Source of the DNA: Crambe crambe | Lineage: Eukaryota > Porifera > Demospongiae > Poecilosclerida > Crambeidae | Length of the DNA stretch: 64,000 nucleotides | NCBI GenBank assembly: GCA_963924555.1 | Contig: OZ004590.1 | Location: 2,705,001 to 2,769,000 of the forward strand | Reading direction: 5' to 3' | Shown: positions 52,101 through 61,100 of the stretch, one piece after another | Numbering within the stretch: position 1 is the first letter of the stretch | How the letters are laid out: the number at the start of each line of letters is the position of its first letter | Position numbers and translations under genes: made by a program | The notes under the pieces: model-generated | The model's database searches: none | What the model saw: only the letters and a program-made list of their open reading frames with translations | Told to the model about the DNA's origin: nothing

Positions 52101-55100
52101 GGTACTTCACTGTGGGTAAGTGACCATTCAAACTGGCACAGTGTAAAGGAGTGTATCCATCTTCATTTGTGCATGAAGGGCCACAGTGCTGAGTGTCAAT
52201 GAGATACTGTATGACATCGAGATGACCATTTTCACTGGCATGATGAAGAGGTATTCTACCCCATCGATCCCTACTATTAGGATCACACTTTAAGTCTTCA
52301 ATGAAGTACTTGACGACAGCCAATCTCCCATTAAGAGCAGCAAAATGAAGAGGTGTGTTGCTGTCCTTGTTCTTGGACAATGGGTCACATTTGTGTTCCA
52401 CAGTGAGGTACTTCACTGTGGGTAAGTGACCATTCAAACTGGCACAGTGTAAAGGAGTGTATCCATCTTCATCTGTGCATGAAGGGCCACAGTGCTGAGT
52501 GTCAATGAGATACTGTATGACATCGAGATGACCATTTTCACTGGCATCATGAAGAGGTATTCTACCCCATCGATCCCTACTATTAGGATCACACTTTAAG
52601 TCTTCAATGAAGTACTTGACGACAGCCAATCTCCCATTAAGAGCAGCAAAATGAAGAGGTGTGTTGCTGTCCTTGTTCTTGGACAATGGGTCACATTTGT
52701 GTTCCACAGTGAGGTACTTCACTGTGGCTAAGTGACCATTCTGACTGGCACAGTGTAAAGGAGTGTATCCATCTTCATCTGTGCATGAAGGGCCACAGTG
52801 TTGAGTGTCAATGAGATACTGTATGACATCGAGATGACCATTTTCACTGGCATCATGAAGAGGTATTCTACCCCATCGATCCCTACTATTAGGATCACAC
52901 TTTAAGTCTTCAATGAAGTACTTGACGACAGCCAATCTCCCATAATGAGCAGCAAAGTGAAGGGGTGTGTTGCTGTCCTTGTTCTTGGACAATGGGTCAC
53001 ATTTGTGTTCCACAGTGAGGTACTTCACTGTGGCTAAGTGACCATTCGAACTGGCACGGTGTAAGGGAGTGTATCCATCTTCATCTGTGCATGAAGGGTC
53101 ACAGTGCTGAGTGTCAATGAGATACTGTATGACATCGAAATGACCATTTTCACTGGCATGATGAAGAGGTATTCTACCCCATCGACCCCTACTATTAGGA
53201 TCACACTTTAAGTCTTCAATGAAGTACTTGACGACAGCCAATCTCCCATTAAGAGCAGCAAGGTGAAGAGGTGTGCTGCTGTCCTTGTTCTTGGACAATG
53301 GGTCACATTTGTGTTCCACAGTGAGGTACTTCACTGTGGCTAAGTGACCATTCGAACTGGCACGGTGTAAGGGAGTGTATTTGTTTTCATCTGTGCATGA
53401 AGGGTTACAGTGCTGAGTGTCAATAAGATACTTTATGACATCGAGATGACCATTTTCACTGGCATGATGAAGAGGTATTCTACCCCATCGACCCCTACTA
53501 TTAAGATCACACTTTAAGTCTTCAATGAAGTACTTGACGACAGCCAATCTCCCATTAAGAGCAGCAAGGTGAAGAGGTGTGTTGCTGTCCTTGTTCTTGG
53601 ACAATGGGTCACATTTGTGTTCCACAGTGAGGTACTTCACTGTGGCTAAGTGACCATTCGAACTGGCACGGTGTAAGGGAGTGTATTTGTTTTCATCTGT
53701 GCATGAAGGGTCACAGTGCTGAGTGTCAATGAGATACTGTATGACATTGAGATGACCATTTTCACTGGCATGATGAAGAGGTATTCTATCCCATTGACCT
53801 CTATTATTAGGATCACATTTTAAGTCTTCAATGAAGTACTTGACGACAGCCAATCTCCCATTAAGAGCAGCAAAGTGAAGAGGTGTGTTGTTGTCTTTGT
53901 TCTTGGACAATGGATCACATTTGTGTTCCACAGTGAGGTACTTCACTGTGCCATTCGAACTGGCACGGTGTAAGGGAGTGTATCCATCTTCATCTGTGCA
54001 TGAAGGGTCACAGTGCTGAGTGTCAATGAGATACTGTATGACATCGAGATGACCATTTTCACTGGCATGATGAAGAGGTATTCTACCCCATCGACCCCTA
54101 CTATTAGGATCACACTTTAAGTCTTCAATGAAGTACTTGACGACAGCCAATCTCCCATTAAGAGCAGCAAGGTGAAGAGGTGTGTTGCTGTCCTTGTTCT
54201 TGGACAATGGGTCACATTTGTGTTCCACAGTGAGGTACTTCACTGTGGCTAAGTGATCATTCGAACTGGCACGGTGTAAGGGAGTGTATTTGTTTTCATC
54301 TGTGCATGAAGGGTCACAGTGCTGAGTGTCAATGAGATACTGTATGACATCGAGATGACCATTTTCACTGGCATGATGAAGAGGTATTCTACCCCATCGA
54401 CCCCTACTATTAAGATCACACTTTAAGTCTTCAATGAAGTACTTGACGACAGCCAATCTCCCATTAAGAGCAGCAAGGTGAACAGGTGTGTTGCTGTCCT
54501 TGTTCTTGGACAATGGGTCACATTTGTGTTCCACAGTGAGGTACTTCACTGTGGCTAAGTGACCATTCGAACTGGCACGGTGTAAGGGAGTGTATTTGTT
54601 TTCATCTGTGCATGAAGGGTCACAGTGCTGAGTGTCAATGAGATACTGTATGACATTGAGATGACCATTTTCACTGGCATGATAAAGAGGTATTCTATCC
54701 CATTGACCTCTATTATTAGGATCACATTTTAAGTCTTCAATGAAGTACTTGATGACAGCCAATCTCCCATTAAGAGCAGCAAAGTGAAGAGGTGTGTTGT
54801 TGTCCTTGTTCTTGGACAATGGATCACATTTGTGTTCCACAGTGAGGTACTTCACTGTGGCTAAGTGACCATTCGAACTGGCACGGTGTAAGGGAGTGTA
54901 TCCATCTTCATCTGTGCATGAAGGGTCACAGTGCTGAGTGTCAATGAGATACTGTATGACATCGAGATGACCATTTTCACTGGCATGATGAAGAGGTATC
55001 CTACCCCATCGACCCCTACCATTAGGATCACACTTTAAGTCTTCAATGAAGTACTTGACGACAGCCAATCTCCCATTAAGAGCAGCAAGGTGAAGAGGTG

Positions 55101-58100
55101 TGTTGCTGTCCTTGTTCTTGGACAATGGGTCACATTTGTGTTCCACAGTGAGGTACTTCACTGTGGCTAAGTGACCATTCGAACTGGCACGGTGTAAGGG
55201 AGTGTATTTGTTTTCATCTGTGCATGAAGGGTCACAGTGCTGAGTGTCAATGAGATACTGTATGACATTGAGATGACCATTTTCACTGGCATGATGAAGA
55301 GGTATTCTATCCCATTGACTTCTATTATTAGGATCACACTTTAAGTCTTCAATGAAGTACTTGACGACAGCCAATCTCCCATTAAGAGCAGCAAAGTGAA
55401 GAGGTGTGTTGTTGTCTTTGTTCTTGGACAATGGATCACATTTGTGTTCCACAGTGAGGTACTTCACTGTGGCTAAGTGACCATTCGAACTGGCACGGTG
55501 TAAGGGAGTGTATCCATCTTCATCTGTGCATGAAGGGTCACAGTGCTGAGTGTCAATGAGATACTGTATGACATTGAGATGACCATTTTCACTGGCATGA
55601 TGAAGAGGTATTCTACCCCATCGACCCCTACCATTAGGATCACACTTTAAGTCTTCAATGAAGTACTTGACGACAGCCAATCTCCCATTAAGAGCAGCAA
55701 GGTGAAGAGGTGTGTTGCTGTCCTTGTTCTTGGACAATGGGTCACATTTGTGTTGCACAGTGAGGTACTTCACTGTGGCTAAGTGACCATTCGAACTGGC
55801 ACGGTGTAAGGGAGTGTATTTGTTTTCATCTGTGCATGAAGGGTCACAGTGCTGAGTGTCAATGAGATACTGTATGACATTGAGATGACCATTTTCACTG
55901 GCATGATGAAGAGGTATTCTATCCCATTGACTTCTATTATTAGGATCACACTTTAAGTCTTCAATGAAGTACTTGACGACAGCCAATCTCCCATTAAGAG
56001 CAGCAAAGTGAAGAGGTGTGTTGTTGTCTTTGTTCTTGGACAATGGATCACATTTGTGTTCCACAGTGAGGTACTTCACTGTGGCTAAGTGACCATTCGA
56101 ACTGGCACGGTGTAAGGGAGTGTATCCATCTTCATCTGTGCATGAAGGGTCACAGTGCTGAGTGTCAATGAGATACTGTATGACATTGAGATGACCATTT
56201 TCACTGGCATGATGAAGAGGTATTCTACCCCATCGACCCCTACCATTAGGATCACACTTTAAGTCTTCAATGAAGTACTTGACGACAGCCAATCTCCCAT
56301 TAAGAGCAGCAAGGTGAAGAGGTGTGTTGCTGTCCTTGTTCTTGGACAATGGGTCACATTTGTGTTCCACAGTGAGGTACTTCACTGTGGCTAAGTGACC
56401 ATTCGAACTGGCACGGTGTAAGGGAGTGTATTTGTTTTCATCTGTGCATGAAGGGTCACAGTGCTGAGTGTCAATGAGATACTGTATGACATCGAGATGA
56501 CTATTTTCACTGGCATGATGAAGAGGTATTCTATCCCATTGACCTCTATTATTAGGATCACACTTTAAGTCTTCAATGAAGTACTTGACGACAGCCAATC
56601 TCCCATTAAGAGCAGCAAAGTGAAGAGGTGTGTTGTTGTCTTTGTTCTTGGACAATGGATCACATTTGTGTTCCACAGTGAGGTACTTCACTGTGGCTAA
56701 GTGACCATTCGAACTGGCACGGTGTAAGGGAGTGTATCCATCTTCATCTGTGCATGAAGGGTCACAGTGCTGAGTGTCAATGAGATACTGTATGACATCG
56801 AGATGACCATTTTCACTGGCATGATGAAGAGGTATTCTACCCCATCGACCCCTACTATTAAGATCATACTTTAAGTCTTCAATGAAGTACTTGACGACAG
56901 CCAATCTCCCATTAAGAGCAGCAAGGTGAAGAGGTGTGTTGCTGTCCTTGTTCTTGGACAATGGGTCACATTTGTGTTCCACAGTGAGGTACTTCACTGT
57001 GGCTAAGTGACCATTCGAACTGGCACGGTGTAAGGGAGTGTATTTGTTTTCATCTGTGCATGAAGGGTCACAGTGCTGAGTGTCAATGAGATACTGTATG
57101 ACATTGAGATGACCATTTTCACTGGCATGATGAAGAGGTATTCTATCCCATTGACCTCTATTATTAGGATCACATTTTAAGTCTTCAATGAAGTACTTGA
57201 CGACAGCCAATCTCCCATTAAGAGCAGCAAAGTGAAGAGGTGTGTTGTTGTCTTTGTTCTTGGACAATGGATCACATTTGTGTTCCACAGTGAGGTACTT
57301 CACTGTGCCATTCGAACTGGCACGGTGTAAGGGAGTGTATCCATCTTCATCTGTGCATGAAGGGTCACAGTGCTGAGTGTCAATGAGATACTGTATGACA
57401 TCGAGATGACCATTTTCACTGGCATGATGAAGAGGTATTCTACCCCATCGACCCCTACTATTAGGATCACACTTTAAGTCTTCAATGAAGTACTTGACGA
57501 CAGCCAATCTCCCATTAAGAGCAGCAAGGTGAAGAGGTGTGTTGCTGTCCTTGTTCTTGGACAATGGGTCACATTTGTGTTCCACAGTGAGGTACTTCAC
57601 TGTGGCTAAGTGATCATTCGAACTGGCACGGTGTAAGGGAGTGTATTTGTTTTCATCTGTGCATGAAGGGTCACAGTGCTGAGTGTCAATGAGATACTGT
57701 ATGACATCGAGATGACCATTTTCACTGGCATGATGAAGAGGTATTCTATCCCATTGACCTCTATTATTAGGATCACACTTTAAGTCTTCAATGAAGTACT
57801 TGACGACAGCCAATCTCCCATTAAGAGCAGCAAAGTGAAGAGGTGTGTTGTTGTTTTTGTTCTTGGACAATGGATCACATTTGTGTTCCACAGTGAGGTA
57901 CTTCACTGTGGCTAAGTGACCATTCGAACTGGCACGGTGTAAGGGAGTGTATCCATCTTCATCTGTGCATGAAGGGTCACAGTGCTGAGTGTCAATGAGA
58001 TACTGTATGACATCGAGATGACCATTTTCACTGGCATGATGAAGAGGTATTCTACCCCATCGACCCCTACTATTAGGATCACACTTTAAGTCTTCAATGA

Positions 58101-61100
58101 AGTACTTGACGACAGCCAATCTCCCATTAAGAGCAGCAAGGTGAAGAGGTGTGTTGCTGTCCTTGTTCTTGGACAATGGGTCACATTTGTGTTCCACAGT
58201 GAGGTACTTCATTGTGGCTAAGTGACCATTCGAACTGGCACGGTGTAAGGGAGTGTATTTGTTTTCATCTGTGCATGAAGGGTCACAGTGCTGAGTGTCA
58301 ATGAGATACTGTATGACATCGAGATGACCATTTTCACTGGCATGATGAAGAGGTATTCTATCCCATTGACCTCTATTATTAGGATCACACTTTAAGTCTT
58401 CAATGAAGTACTTGACGACAGCCAATCTCCCATTAAGAGCAGCAAAGTGAAGAGGTGTGTTGTTGTCTTTGTTCTTGGACAATGGATCACATTTGTGTTC
58501 CACAGTGAGGTACTTCACTGTGGCTAAGTGACCATTCGAACTGGCACAGTGTAAAGGAGTGTATCCATCTTCATTTGTGCATGAAGGGCCACAGTGCTGA
58601 GTGTCAATGAGATACTGTATGACATCGAGATGACCATTTTCACTGGCATGATGAAGAGGTATTCTACCCCATCGATCCCTACTATTAGGATCACACTTTA
58701 AGTCTTCAATGAAGTACTTGACGACAGCCAATCTCCCATTAAGAGCAGCAAAATGAAGAGGTGTGTTGTTGTCCTTGTTCTTGGACAATGGGTCACATTT
58801 GTGTTCCACAGTGAGGTACTTCACTGTGGGTAAGTGACCATTCAAACTGGCACAGTGTAAAGGAGTGTATCCATCTTCATTTGTGCATGAAGGGCCACAG
58901 TGCTGAGTGTCAATGAGATACTGTATGACATCGAGATGACCATTTTCACTGGCATGATGAAGAGGTATTCTACCCCATCGATCCCTACTATTAGGATCAC
59001 ACTTTAAGTCTTCAATGAAGTACTTGACGACAGCCAATCTCCCATTAAGAGCAGCAAAATGAAGAGGTGTGTTGCTGTCCTTGTTCTTGGACAATGGGTC
59101 ACATTTGTGTTCCACAGTGAGGTACTTCACTGTGGGTAAGTGACCATTCAAACTGGCACAGTGTAAAGGAGTGTATCCATCTTCATCTGTGCATGAAGGG
59201 CCACAGTGCTGAGTGTCAATGAGATACTGTATGACATCGAGATGACCATTTTCACTGGCATCATGAAGAGGTATTCTACCCCATCGATCCCTACTATTAG
59301 GATCACACTTTAAGTCTTCAATGAAGTACTTGACGACAGCCAATCTCCCATTAAGAGCAGCAAAATGAAGAGGTGTGTTGCTGTCCTTGTTCTTGGACAA
59401 TGGGTCACATTTGTGTTCCACAGTGAGGTACTTCACTGTGGCTAAGTGACCATTCTGACTGGCACAGTGTAAAGGAGTGTATCCATCTTCATCTGTGCAT
59501 GAAGGGCCACAGTGTTGAGTGTCAATGAGATACTGTATGACATCGAGATGACCATTTTCACTGGCATCATGAAGAGGTATTCTACCCCATCGATCCCTAC
59601 TATTAGGATCACACTTTAAGTCTTCAATGAAGTACTTGACGACAGCCAATCTCCCATAATGAGCAGCAAAGTGAAGGGGTGTGTTGCTGTCCTTGTTCTT
59701 GGACAATGGGTCACATTTGTGTTCCACAGTGAGGTACTTCACTGTGGCTAAGTGACCATTCGAACTGGCACGGTGTAAGGGAGTGTCTCTGTCTTCATCT
59801 GTGCATGAAGGGTCACAGTGCTGAGTGTTAATGAGATACTGTATGACATCGAGATGACAATTTTGACTGGCATGATGAAGAGGTATTCTATCCCATCGAC
59901 CCCTACTATTAGGATCACACTTTAAGTCTTCAATGATGTACTTGACGACATCCAATCTTCCATTAAAAGCAGCAAGGTGAAGAGGTGTGTCGATGTCCGT
60001 GTTCTCGGACAATGGGTCACATTTGTGTTCTATAGTGAGGTACTTCACTGTGGCTAAGTCACCATTCGAACTGGCATGGTGTAAGGGAGTGTATTTGTTT
60101 TCATTTGTGCATGAAGGGTCACAGTGCTGAGTGTCAATAAGATACTGTATGACATCGAGATGACCATTTTCACTGGCATGATGAAGAGGTAATCTATCCC
60201 ATTGACCTCTATTATTAGGATCACACTTTAAGTCTTCAATGAAGTACTTGACGACAGCCAATCTCCCATAATGAGCAGCAAAGTGAAGGGGTGTGTTGCT
60301 GTCCTTGTTCTTGGACAATGGGTCACATTTGTGTTCCACAGTGAGGTACTTCACTGTGGCTAAGTGACCATTCGAACTGGCACGGTGTAAGGGAGTGTCT
60401 CTGTCTTCATCTGTGCATGAAGGGTCACAGTGCTGAGTGTTAATGAGATACTGTATGACATCGAGATGACAATTTTGACTGGCATGATGAAGAGGTATTC
60501 TACCCCATCGATCCCTACTATTAGGATCACACTTTAAGTCTTCAATGAAGTACTTGACGACAGCCAATCTCCCATTAAGAGCAGCAAGGTGAAGAGGTGT
60601 GTTGCTGTCCTTGTTCTTGGACAATGGGTCACATTTGTGCTCCACAGTGAGGTACTTCACTGTGGCTAAGTGACCATTCGAACTGGCACGGTGTAAGGGA
60701 GTGTCTCTGTCTTTATCTGTGCATGAAGGGTCACAGTGCTGAGTGTCAATGAGATACTGTATGACATCGAGATGACCATTTTCACTGGCATGATGAAGAG
60801 GTATTCTACCTCTTTGACCCCTATTTTTAGGATCACACTTTAAGTCTTCGATGAAGTACTTGACGACAGCCAATCTCCCATTAAGAGCAGCAAAGTGAAG
60901 AGGTGTGTTGTTATCTTTGTTCTTGGACAATGGATCACATTTGTGTTGCACAGTGAGGTACTTCACTGTGGCTAAGTGACCATTCAAACTGGCACGGTGT
61001 AAGGGAGTGCATCCATCTTCATCGGTGCATGAAGGGTCACAGTGCTGAGTGTCAATGAGATACTGTATGACATCGAGATGACCATTTTCACTGGCATGAT

